Shown here piece by piece: positions 7,455 through 13,319 of a stretch of 13,319 nucleotides of DNA (its first letter is position 1; each line of letters opens with the position of its first letter). The notes beneath the pieces are model-generated. The model saw only the letters and a program-made list of their open reading frames with translations, was not told the origin of the DNA and searched no databases. The stretch lies in assembly GCA_031257735.1 (NCBI GenBank), contig JAIROC010000344.1, positions 1 to 13,319 of the forward strand, in the 5' to 3' direction. A program made the translations under genes and the position numbers. Origin of the DNA: Bacteroidales bacterium (lineage in GTDB: Bacteria > Bacteroidota > Bacteroidia > Bacteroidales > WCHB1-69).

Positions 7455-7940
7455 TTAAGGGAAGGGTAATTCATTATCTTCCCTACTTTCTTTTACTGTA
7501 AACACTACGCTATAATCGTTCGACAACTTGGAAATTAATACCCAATTCATACTTTCTACCAACATCTCACATAAGCCATATTGTTTCACTTGTATACTGT
7601 ATATCATTTGCTTGTCTAACATGTTTTTTGAAACATTTCGTTCAAAATTTACCTTACATCCACCTCCAGAGGTGTATTTACCCAATAGCGTATATTGAGA
7701 AAAATCAATATCTTGAAAGGATTTTCCTTCATCGAAACTTACTTGCAATTGATATACATTTTCAGTATCAGAACGAATTACATGCTCTCGTTCTCGCATT
7801 TCCCTTGTAACCATAGGATGAGTAACTATAGCATTGGGAATAATTACATTTATTCCCGTTTGCGATGCACTATCCCCTTTGTCGGACTTACATGAAAACA
7901 ATATTATATTGCAAATTATAAAGATTGCGGCTTTTTTCAT
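7455..7940 (-). CDS. Small lipoprotein of unknown function
   Basis: The 161-residue product begins with a short lipoprotein signal (MKKAAIFIICNIILFSC), with lipobox L14-F15-S16-C17 and the lipidated cysteine at 17. The residues after it (KSDKGDS) are charged, but I cannot say whether they form a Bacteroidetes surface-export signal. The mature part has no domain I recognise; it holds a likely beta-rich segment (YQLQVSFDEGKSFQDIDF) and two further cysteines. It sits 11 bp after the glycosyltransferase gene and 29 bp before the LRR gene, so it is probably co-transcribed with both. A role as periplasmic or surface partner of the LRR protein is only a guess from position. Confidence 0.8.
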   Translation of the reverse strand: MKKAAIFIICNIILFSCKSDKGDSASQTGINVIIPNAIVTHPMVTREMREREHVIRSDTENVYQLQVSFDEGKSFQDIDFSQYTLLGKYTSGGGCKVNFERNVSKNMLDKQMIYSIQVKQYGLCEMLVESMNWVLISKLSNDYSVVFTVKESREDNELPFP

Positions 7941-7951
7941 GGGGGAAAAAT

Positions 7952-8686
7952 TTATTTTGCTATTCTTTTCGCTGCTCTTATATTTCTATTAATCACCCGG
8001 AAATCTCCCAGCGCTTGTATTCCGATTTTAAAAATACGTTTAAAGTTAATAGAGTTCACGCCGCCTTGTCTGGGTTTAAAGGTAATGGGATACCATTTAC
8101 AACGTTCTCCCCATTTTACGGCAATCGTACTGATAACGACATTACACAAAAAGAAATCTTCGGGAATTATTTTCAATATGGGGATTAATCGTTCTGTCTT
8201 CATTAATCGGAAAGGAGTATTGGCGTCTTTCACCCACGTTCCAAAAATAAACCATACCAGCAAACGCAATATCTTCGTAACAACAACTCTTCCCAATCCA
8301 TCTTGACGTGCATTGCGTGAACCTATTATAAAATCAAACTTATCTTTGTTTTCCCAAAACGTCCAAAATTCGTCAGGATTTGTTTGTCCGTCGGAATCTG
8401 TTTGAAAAATATAATCCACATTGGCGTTTATCGCCTTGTGATAAGCATAAAGCACAGTAGAACCGTGTCCCGAATTTGGCTTGGTAATAGGAAGTAAAAG
8501 CGGATATTTTTCCTTTAACGAAAATATTATTTCTGCTGTTTTGTCTTTACTTCCGTCATCGACAATCACTAAACGACTGCCATTATTTATCTTTTCAACA
8601 ACAGGATGCCATTGTTGAATTACCGACTCTATATTGGCTTCTTCATTGTAAGCAGGCATTACGATATATAAAGTTTCTTCCTTCAT
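7952..8686 (-). CDS. Family 2 glycosyltransferase, dolichol-phosphate-mannose synthase-like
   Basis: The 244-residue protein has the GT-A fold signatures of family GT2: PAYNEE at residues 11-16, VDDGS at 42-46, the metal/nucleotide-binding TDSDGQ at 96-101 and GSR at 122-124. It lacks C-terminal membrane helices, so it resembles the DPM1-type short enzymes that transfer a sugar from a nucleotide donor to a polyprenyl phosphate at the inner face of the membrane. The sugar cannot be read from the sequence. Its start overlaps the stop of the GtrA-like gene by 4 nt (ATGA), indicating translational coupling. A GT2 enzyme beside a GtrA-like protein is a familiar pair for making and flipping a lipid-linked sugar used in surface polysaccharide decoration. 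Confidence 0.92.
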   Translation of the reverse strand: MKEETLYIVMPAYNEEANIESVIQQWHPVVEKINNGSRLVIVDDGSKDKTAEIIFSLKEKYPLLLPITKPNSGHGSTVLYAYHKAINANVDYIFQTDSDGQTNPDEFWTFWENKDKFDFIIGSRNARQDGLGRVVVTKILRLLVWFIFGTWVKDANTPFRLMKTERLIPILKIIPEDFFLCNVVISTIAVKWGERCKWYPITFKPRQGGVNSINFKRIFKIGIQALGDFRVINRNIRAAKRIAK

Positions 8687-9102
8687 GATTTTGATTTTCT
8701 AAATGTTATAAACTTATTCAATAAAAACTGAGAAATAGCAACAACTACAACTACTAACAATTTCGCGTAAATTGCATTCCATTCTTTTATGTCTATCATC
8801 ACGTATAAAATAACAACACTCAATATCCAACCCGTCATACCAATAATATAAAAAGAACGAAACCGTAATAAAGTTCTATCCTTTGTTTTAAAGTTATAGG
8901 TTCTGTTGAGTATAAAACTGCAAAAAATACCGCAATGAATACTAATCAAATTGGCTATCTGATAATTTAACCCTAATTTACATAACAGGGTATAAATGCC
9001 AAAATCCAAACTAGCGCTTATTCCACCAATAATTCCATAGAGAATAAAATTTCGATAACGCCGATAGTAAAATTGTATAAAAGATTTTAACGATTTATCC
9101 AT
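8683..9102 (-). CDS. GtrA-like membrane protein
   Basis: The 139-residue product is hydrophobic, with about four predicted membrane helices (roughly 18-38, 45-65, 82-103 and 112-132) separated by short charged loops. It carries the features of the GtrA family (PF04138): an N-terminal YGIIGGISASLDFGIY helix, an FILNRTYNF segment after helix 2, and a closing FLLNKFITF motif. Family members are thought to translocate or help present polyprenyl-phosphate-linked sugars across the inner membrane. The gene overlaps the end of the mutase gene by 16 nt and the start of the glycosyltransferase by 4 nt, so all three should be translated together. This supports a joint role in glycan modification. Confidence 0.88.
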   Translation of the reverse strand: MDKSLKSFIQFYYRRYRNFILYGIIGGISASLDFGIYTLLCKLGLNYQIANLISIHCGIFCSFILNRTYNFKTKDRTLLRFRSFYIIGMTGWILSVVILYVMIDIKEWNAIYAKLLVVVVVAISQFLLNKFITFRKSKS

Positions 9103-10199
9103 TGTTGAACACGTTTTATAGCTGAGTCTATGGCTAAGTCCATATTATAGTATTTGTATTCCGCCAAACGACCAATAAAAAGATATTTACCTGTCATTTC
9201 AAGTTGGGCTACTTCTTGCATATACTGTTCCCGCAAATGTTGATTTTCTTTATTCGGAACAGTATAAAACGGTAAGCCATCCGCAGATGGATATTCATAA
9301 CAGACAGTAGTTTTCTCTGACTTTTCCCCTGTCATCTGCTTAAATTCAGTGATACGGGTATAATCATAATCATTGGGATAATTCACCACAGGCGCAAGTT
9401 GAAACAATTCCTGTTCATACGTTCTAAATTCTATCTTTACCGAACGATAGGCTAATTTTCCATGCTTATAATCAAAAAACCTGTCCAATTCTCCCGTATA
9501 AATTAACAGCTGTGTGGAGAGTTGATCTTTAATATGTTCATAGTCGCAACCTAATAACAAATGTATATTTTCATGATCCAGCATCTTATTTATCATTGCC
9601 GTATATCCCTTGACAGGGATGCCTTGATATTTGTCAGAAAAATAACGACAATCATTATTATCTCTGACAGGAATTCGACCTGCAAGATCGGATGAAAGTG
9701 TATCAGGATTACAATTCCATTGTTTTTCGGTATACTTTTCAAAAAATAAAGCATATAACCTCTCCCCTACCTGTGAAACAACGGCGTCTCTAAAAGACAC
9801 AAGTGATGAATTATACTGTGCTTTGTCCACTTCTTTTTGTAGAAAAACAGGAACGTCCTTTGTCGTCAAGTTTTCTCCAAAGAGTTGATTTATGGTTTGT
9901 CTGTTTATGGGAAAAGGAACAAAATTACCATCTACAAAACTCAATACCTTATGTTGAAAATTGGAAAACTCAGAAAAGCGATTTACAAAGTCCCATACAT
10001 GTTTTAGTTTTGTATGAAAGATATGTGGACCATATTGATGAAGCGTTATCCCGCATTCATTTTTATAATCATAAACCTGCCCGCTAATATGTTTCTTTTG
10101 TTCGATAACGAGAACTTTATATCCCTGTTCGGCTAATAAGCGAGCGCTTGTAGCGCCACTTAATCCACACCCTATAATAACAACCTTATAATAATTCAT
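9087..10199 (-). CDS. glf: UDP-galactopyranose mutase
   Basis: This 370-residue flavoenzyme interconverts UDP-galactopyranose and UDP-galactofuranose, the donor for galactofuranose in surface glycans. The N-terminus has the FAD dinucleotide-binding fingerprint (VVIIGCGLSGATSA) ending in the acidic EQKKHISGQ strand. Family hallmarks follow: YGPHIFHT and VWDFVNRF, then YTEKQW, RIPVRDNNDCRYF and YQGIPVKGYT, and near the C-terminus FIGRLAEYKYYNMD. Length fits the usual 365-390. I chose ATG 10199 because it places the FAD motif as in relatives; a TTG at 10217 would add six residues. It begins 21 bp after the thioredoxin gene and overlaps the GtrA-like gene. Its presence predicts a galactofuranose-containing glycan in this organism. 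Confidence 0.95.
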   Translation of the reverse strand: MNYYKVVIIGCGLSGATSARLLAEQGYKVLVIEQKKHISGQVYDYKNECGITLHQYGPHIFHTKLKHVWDFVNRFSEFSNFQHKVLSFVDGNFVPFPINRQTINQLFGENLTTKDVPVFLQKEVDKAQYNSSLVSFRDAVVSQVGERLYALFFEKYTEKQWNCNPDTLSSDLAGRIPVRDNNDCRYFSDKYQGIPVKGYTAMINKMLDHENIHLLLGCDYEHIKDQLSTQLLIYTGELDRFFDYKHGKLAYRSVKIEFRTYEQELFQLAPVVNYPNDYDYTRITEFKQMTGEKSEKTTVCYEYPSADGLPFYTVPNKENQHLREQYMQEVAQLEMTGKYLFIGRLAEYKYYNMDLAIDSAIKRVQQWINR

Positions 10200-10220
10200 A
10201 ATTCTTTGAATGTACAACGT

Positions 10221-11300
10221 TTATTGTAAGAGGACTTCCTTTAATTTCTGTTCCAATGCTCCTCCCCGCAATCCTTTTGCGATGATTTTGCCATCTTTAT
10301 CTACCAAAACAGTAAATGGAATACCACGAACGCCATAAGTAGCAGCTGCTTCCGATTGCCAGTATTTCAAATCGCTGATATGATTCCATGTCAAACTATC
10401 CTTATTAATTGCTTGTAGCCAGCTATCCCTGTCTCTATCTAAAGAAACCCCCAATATATCAAATCCATATTGTTTATACGTATTATACATACGAACAACA
10501 TTAGGATTTTCCATTCTGCAAGGTCTGCACCACGACGCCCAAAAATCAATTAAAACAACTTTCCCCTTCAAAGAAGAAAGAGAAAATAAATTACCTGCTG
10601 TATCTGTCAAGGTAATTTCTGGAGCAGGGTATCCAATTGCCAATTTCTTTGACGATTCCAATTCTTGAGATTTTGCTTGTACAAAATGATCATTGGGATA
10701 TTTTTTTATCAATGTTGATAATACACTGTCATGGGTTGTTAAATATTGGTCGGATGAAAGATATTCTATTAATGCCAAAGAAGCATAATTGTCAGCATGT
10801 TTTAATATTATTTTTTGAAGCGCTTCTAATTTTGACACTTCGAGCAATTGTATTTCAAGTTGTTTTTGTGCTGCTGATTTATCGGTAGCTTGTTCTATTG
10901 TTGTTTGTTTGCCAAGATGTTCTGCAAGTATTTCTTGAGCAGACTTTAGTAATTCATTTTCTTCGGAATTGACTGTTTTGACTAAGATTCCTTTAGAAGC
11001 GTCAATCTCTATTTGTCCACTATTATTGGGTTTTAGTACCACTAATACTGTCTTCTTATCCGAAAAAGCAATAAAATAAAACCCAATGTTAGGAGGGTTG
11101 TATTTAAATTCAAAAGTTCCTTTTTTTCCTATAGCAACTTTTTCTAATTGTGGTGATTGTCCATTGAATGGATTTAGCAAGGAAATACTATCCTTTGCAA
11201 CACTATTAATTACAGTTCCTTTAATTCCTGTTTGCGTATATCCCAAACAACAGGCAAACAAAAAACATACTCCTATAATAATTCTTCTGTCTATTTTCAT
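10221..11300 (-). CDS. TlpA-like thioredoxin with N-terminal DUF4369 domain
   Basis: The 359-residue product has an export signal (residues 1 to about 20). It may be a lipoprotein, since L14-F15-A16-C17 fits a lipobox, but cleavage nearer residue 22 is also possible. Residues about 25-115 match the DUF4369 type (GIKGTVINSVAKDSISL and an FYFIAF strand), followed by a helical linker. From about 222 to 359 comes an AhpC/TlpA-like thioredoxin fold (GYPAPEITL, VVLIDFWASWC) with redox site C258-R-P-C261 and a cis-proline motif GIPFTV. It would act in the periplasm on protein disulfides. It is the first gene of the six-gene operon, with the promoter about 28 nt upstream. Its substrates are unknown; envelope proteins with cysteines encoded downstream are possible. 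Confidence 0.92.
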   Translation of the reverse strand: MKIDRRIIIGVCFLFACCLGYTQTGIKGTVINSVAKDSISLLNPFNGQSPQLEKVAIGKKGTFEFKYNPPNIGFYFIAFSDKKTVLVVLKPNNSGQIEIDASKGILVKTVNSEENELLKSAQEILAEHLGKQTTIEQATDKSAAQKQLEIQLLEVSKLEALQKIILKHADNYASLALIEYLSSDQYLTTHDSVLSTLIKKYPNDHFVQAKSQELESSKKLAIGYPAPEITLTDTAGNLFSLSSLKGKVVLIDFWASWCRPCRMENPNVVRMYNTYKQYGFDILGVSLDRDRDSWLQAINKDSLTWNHISDLKYWQSEAAATYGVRGIPFTVLVDKDGKIIAKGLRGGALEQKLKEVLLQ

Positions 11301-11328
11301 CTGTAAATAAGATTTTATTATTTGCGGG

Positions 11329-11359
11329 CAAAGGTATAATTATTTTACGTAATATCAAA
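11329..11359 (-). promoter_or_regulatory. Strong Bacteroidetes promoter of the tlpA-glf-LRR operon
   Basis: Read on the minus strand, TTTG (11356-11359) is followed after exactly 19 nt by TACCTTTG (11329-11336), an excellent match to the TTTG / TAnnTTTG consensus of Bacteroides sigma-ABfr promoters. The octamer ends 28 nt before the start codon at 11300, giving a leader of about 20 nt. No other promoter match was noticed in the short gaps of the six-gene operon. Confidence 0.8.
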
Positions 11360-11427
11360 AAAAAGAGTAAATAATTTTAAGCTGTATTTTCTTTTCTCTC
11401 TCAATCTCAATATGTTTTGCTGCCTAT

Positions 11428-11460
11428 AATTATGAATTATGAATTATGAATTATGAATTA
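11428..11460. repeat. Heptanucleotide microsatellite (AATTATG), 4.7 copies
   Basis: Four perfect AATTATG units (11428-11455) are followed by a partial one. The tract lies in the shared region between divergent genes, about 70 bp beyond the -33 element of the thioredoxin promoter. It does not change a promoter spacer or a reading frame, so a phase-variation role is not evident. Confidence 0.9.
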
Positions 11461-11473
11461 GGCTGACGCACTC

Positions 11474-11626
11474 TAATTAGTGTCTGTCTATAAAGTATAA
11501 AAAAGTAATCATCAACGCCGTCCAAACAGTGCCGTCATTGCGGGCTTGACCCACAATGACGTGCTGTTGGATAAGGATTGCTTCATTATCCAAGAATACG
11601 CCGACTTTATAGACAGACACTAATTA
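11474..11626. mobile_element. MITE-like element B (153 bp)
   Basis: Its ends are a perfect 23-bp inverted repeat: 11474-11496 pairs with 11604-11626, beginning TAATTAGTGTCTGTC. If the outer AATT is counted as target duplication, the core is 11479-11621 (143 bp). An internal hairpin (11533-11561; CGTCATTG pairing with CAATGACG around GGGCTTGACCC) corresponds to the one in element A. It carries no coding frame and must depend on a transposase in trans. It sits between the divergent thioredoxin and protease promoters. Confidence 0.8.
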
Positions 11627-11643
11627 GTGTCTGTCTGTAAAGT
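11604..11643. repeat. 40-bp palindrome made by two abutting MITE ends
   Basis: The right end of element B (11604-11621) is followed by AATT and then a further left-type end (11626-11643, AGTGTCTGTCTGTAAAGT). Together they form a palindrome of 18-bp arms with one mismatch that is a G-U pair in RNA. A run of eight T (11646-11653) follows, so on the plus strand it resembles an intrinsic terminator. The extra end has no partner to the right, so it is a solo remnant. Confidence 0.75.
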
Positions 11644-11677
11644 GATTTTTTTCTCTCTTATTCAATAAAAAAAATGT

Positions 11678-11685
11678 TACCTTTG
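11678..11685 (+). promoter_or_regulatory. Probable -7 promoter element of the C10 protease gene
   Basis: TACCTTTG is a full TAnnTTTG match and ends 28 nt before the ATG at 11714. This is the same octamer and the same distance as the divergent thioredoxin promoter. No TTG or TTTG is present at the -33 distance (about 11655-11658 reads CTCT), so this half is weak and may need an activator. Confidence 0.6.
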
Positions 11686-11713
11686 CGCTTTAAATTAATC
11701 AGAGCAAAATATC

Positions 11714-13319
11714 ATGAAAAATCGTTTATTTATTCTCGCGGTTTCTATTATAGTATCAGGACTTTTACGGATACAAGCACAAAGCGTTTCTTTTGCAGAA
11801 GCAGAACAAATTGCACAACATTTTTTTGGTAAAGTACATAAATCCATGCAAAATAGCGTCTCTGTTTCCGTAGAAGGACAAGATACGTTGTTGTACGTCT
11901 TTAATGCAAATAATGGATTTGTGGTTATTTCGGGAGAAAAAAAAGCCGTTCCGATATTGGCGTATTCATACGAGAGCAATTATGATGCAGAACATGTAAT
12001 CCCTCCCGTACAAATGTGGATGAACAGCTATCATAAACAACTGCTTGCGCTTCGTCAAGATGCAACCCAACAACAAAGTATATCGGTCTCCAAAGCATGG
12101 AAAGAATTGCAAACACCTCCCAAAATACATAAAAATACACCACCCCCTCCTACCCCTTTGCTTACCTCTAAATGGGGACAGGGTGAACTGTATAACTTTT
12201 ATTGCCCCAAAGATGAAGAAAGTACTTCCAACAAAAGAGCCGTTACAGGTTGTGTAGCCACAGCTATGGCGCAGTTGATGTATTATTTTCGTTATCCCGA
12301 AAAAGGAACAGGCGAAAATTCATACAAACATGATATCTATGACACACTCTCCGCCGATTTCAGTCAAACAACCTATAATTACAATGCCATGTTAGATGAT
12401 CCCCAAGAGAAAAATCTTGCCGCCTCTTTATTAACATATCATTGTGGTATCGCAGTAAATATGAACTATGGAGCTCACGCCTCATCCGCTCTCTCTGCTA
12501 CTGCTGCAAGAGCATTAAAAAAACATTTTGGATATTCTCCGAAAACACAATTGGTACACAGACAGGGAAGCAATGATTGGGATACTTCATATATTCCTTG
12601 GGACAGTTCGTATAGCAAATGGGACAGCTTGATAATAGATAATTTAGACAGGAGAATACCTTTGTATTATGCAGGAACCGATACTGCCGAATATGTTGGT
12701 CATGCTTTTGTTTGCGACGCCTATCAGGTGGATAGCAATGGTAATTATTTCTATCATTTTAATTTCGGATGGGATGGTCATCAGGATGGTTATTTTTATA
12801 CTAATCCATTGTTAGGAACAAGTATGGCTTATCATGTATGGCAAGATATAATCATAAATGCTTTTCCCGATACGGCAAATTTTAATTATCCCATCCAGCC
12901 CCCATTAACAGGCAATACCCTGCTAACAGCAGAAGCAGGCTCTTTTACCGACGGAACTATCTATGATTGTCCGCCAAATATGGATTATACATGGATAATT
13001 CAACCGGATGTAGATGATATTACAAGAATACAATTCAAAGTTCGGTATAATTTGGCTGAAGGAGACACTCTCTTTGTTACTTCTCCAAAGGGAAAAATTA
13101 ACACTGCTTTTACAAATAACACGCTTACTTTTAATGCAGAGGTAGAAGATACAGAAATTACCGTAAGACTGAAAACAACAAACGATACATTATTTTCAGG
13201 AGGATTTTCTGCAAACTATGTTACTACATACCCAAAATATTGCATAGGAGGAATTCGCGAATATTTTTCCAAACAGGGAAGCTTCGGTGATGGCAGCGGA
13301 AACAGTCGTTATAATAACT
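11714..13319 (+). CDS. Secreted C10-family (streptopain/PrtT-like) cysteine protease, 3' end outside window
   Basis: The frame runs 535 codons to the window edge without a stop. It begins with a signal peptide (residues 1-22, ending RIQA before QSVSF), then a prodomain of the streptopain inhibitor type (about 25-115, with GFVVISGEKKAVPILAYS) and a proline-rich link (PPPPTP, about 142-147). The papain-like catalytic domain follows, with nucleophile Cys180 in TGCVATAMAQLMYYF, His330 in GHAFVCDAY and the FNFGWDG motif. The Cys-His spacing of 150 is close to that of streptococcal SpeB. After about residue 405 a beta-rich CUB-like segment starts (AEAGSFTDGTIYDCPPN). C10 enzymes are secreted zymogens that cleave host or matrix proteins; T9SS export is likely but its C-terminus is not visible. 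The ATG is the only fitting start and has no Shine-Dalgarno. Confidence 0.93.
   Translation, partial: MKNRLFILAVSIIVSGLLRIQAQSVSFAEAEQIAQHFFGKVHKSMQNSVSVSVEGQDTLLYVFNANNGFVVISGEKKAVPILAYSYESNYDAEHVIPPVQMWMNSYHKQLLALRQDATQQQSISVSKAWKELQTPPKIHKNTPPPPTPLLTSKWGQGELYNFYCPKDEESTSNKRAVTGCVATAMAQLMYYFRYPEKGTGENSYKHDIYDTLSADFSQTTYNYNAMLDDPQEKNLAASLLTYHCGIAVNMNYGAHASSALSATAARALKKHFGYSPKTQLVHRQGSNDWDTSYIPWDSSYSKWDSLIIDNLDRRIPLYYAGTDTAEYVGHAFVCDAYQVDSNGNYFYHFNFGWDGHQDGYFYTNPLLGTSMAYHVWQDIIINAFPDTANFNYPIQPPLTGNTLLTAEAGSFTDGTIYDCPPNMDYTWIIQPDVDDITRIQFKVRYNLAEGDTLFVTSPKGKINTAFTNNTLTFNAEVEDTEITVRLKTTNDTLFSGGFSANYVTTYPKYCIGGIREYFSKQGSFGDGSGNSRYNN

Noticed and set aside
10200..10217. TTG start for the mutase six codons upstream of the ATG
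   Set aside because: ATG 10199 places the FAD-binding motif at the usual distance from the N-terminus; the extra residues match nothing in the family.
11428..11460. Phase-variable promoter switch driven by the AATTATG tract
   Set aside because: The tract does not lie in a promoter spacer or coding frame, so length changes would not obviously alter expression.
11695..12257. Short frames (72-94 codons) on both strands near the start of the protease gene
   Set aside because: They are out of frame or antisense to the protease, whose signal peptide, prodomain and catalytic motifs are clear.

Overview
The window looks like chromosome of a low-GC member of the Bacteroidetes, probably Bacteroidales. 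The evidence is promoter octamers of the TAnnTTTG type, A-rich leaders without Shine-Dalgarno sequences in front of most genes, a BspA-like leucine-rich-repeat protein with a type IX secretion (T9SS) style C-terminal domain, a DUF4369/TlpA thioredoxin, and a C10 (streptopain/PrtT-type) cysteine protease. No rRNA, tRNA or phage gene was seen, so the species cannot be named.

Left edge (1-352): three and a third copies of a 42-bp tandem repeat. Read on the minus strand they form an open frame running off the window, with unit MEQFDRNHPF(T/P)ARR. It has an ATG at 140, an AGGAGG ribosome site 8 nt upstream and a good Bacteroidetes promoter at 307-335. Its function is unknown.

TPR block (353-5251, minus): four adjacent genes of 399-408 codons encode colinear paralogues, each made almost wholly of about 11 tetratricopeptide repeats, separated by only 14-22 bp. 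They look like one operon made by whole-gene duplication. The promoter octamer in front of the block sits in a 17-bp stretch that matches the one in front of the repeat peptide at 16 positions.

Repeat-rich gap (5252-5871): a 410-bp MITE-like element with inverted ends (A) carries a nested, hairpin-rich insert with its own 27-bp inverted repeat. A 143-153 bp relative (B) lies at 11474-11626.

Second minus operon (11300 to 5872): TlpA-like thioredoxin lipoprotein or exported protein, UDP-galactopyranose mutase (glf), GtrA-like membrane protein, GT2 glycosyltransferase, a small lipoprotein, and a BspA-like LRR protein with a probable T9SS sorting domain. Overlaps or short gaps and one strong promoter (11329-11359) suggest co-transcription. 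The three middle genes fit galactofuranose or lipid-linked sugar use in a surface glycan; the flanking genes are envelope or secreted proteins.

Divergent right end (11301-13319): a shared intergenic region holds a 7-bp microsatellite, MITE B, a 40-bp palindrome formed by abutting MITE ends, and two divergent promoters with the same TACCTTTG octamer at the same distance from their start codons. To the right is a C10 cysteine protease gene with signal peptide and prodomain, cut by the window edge.
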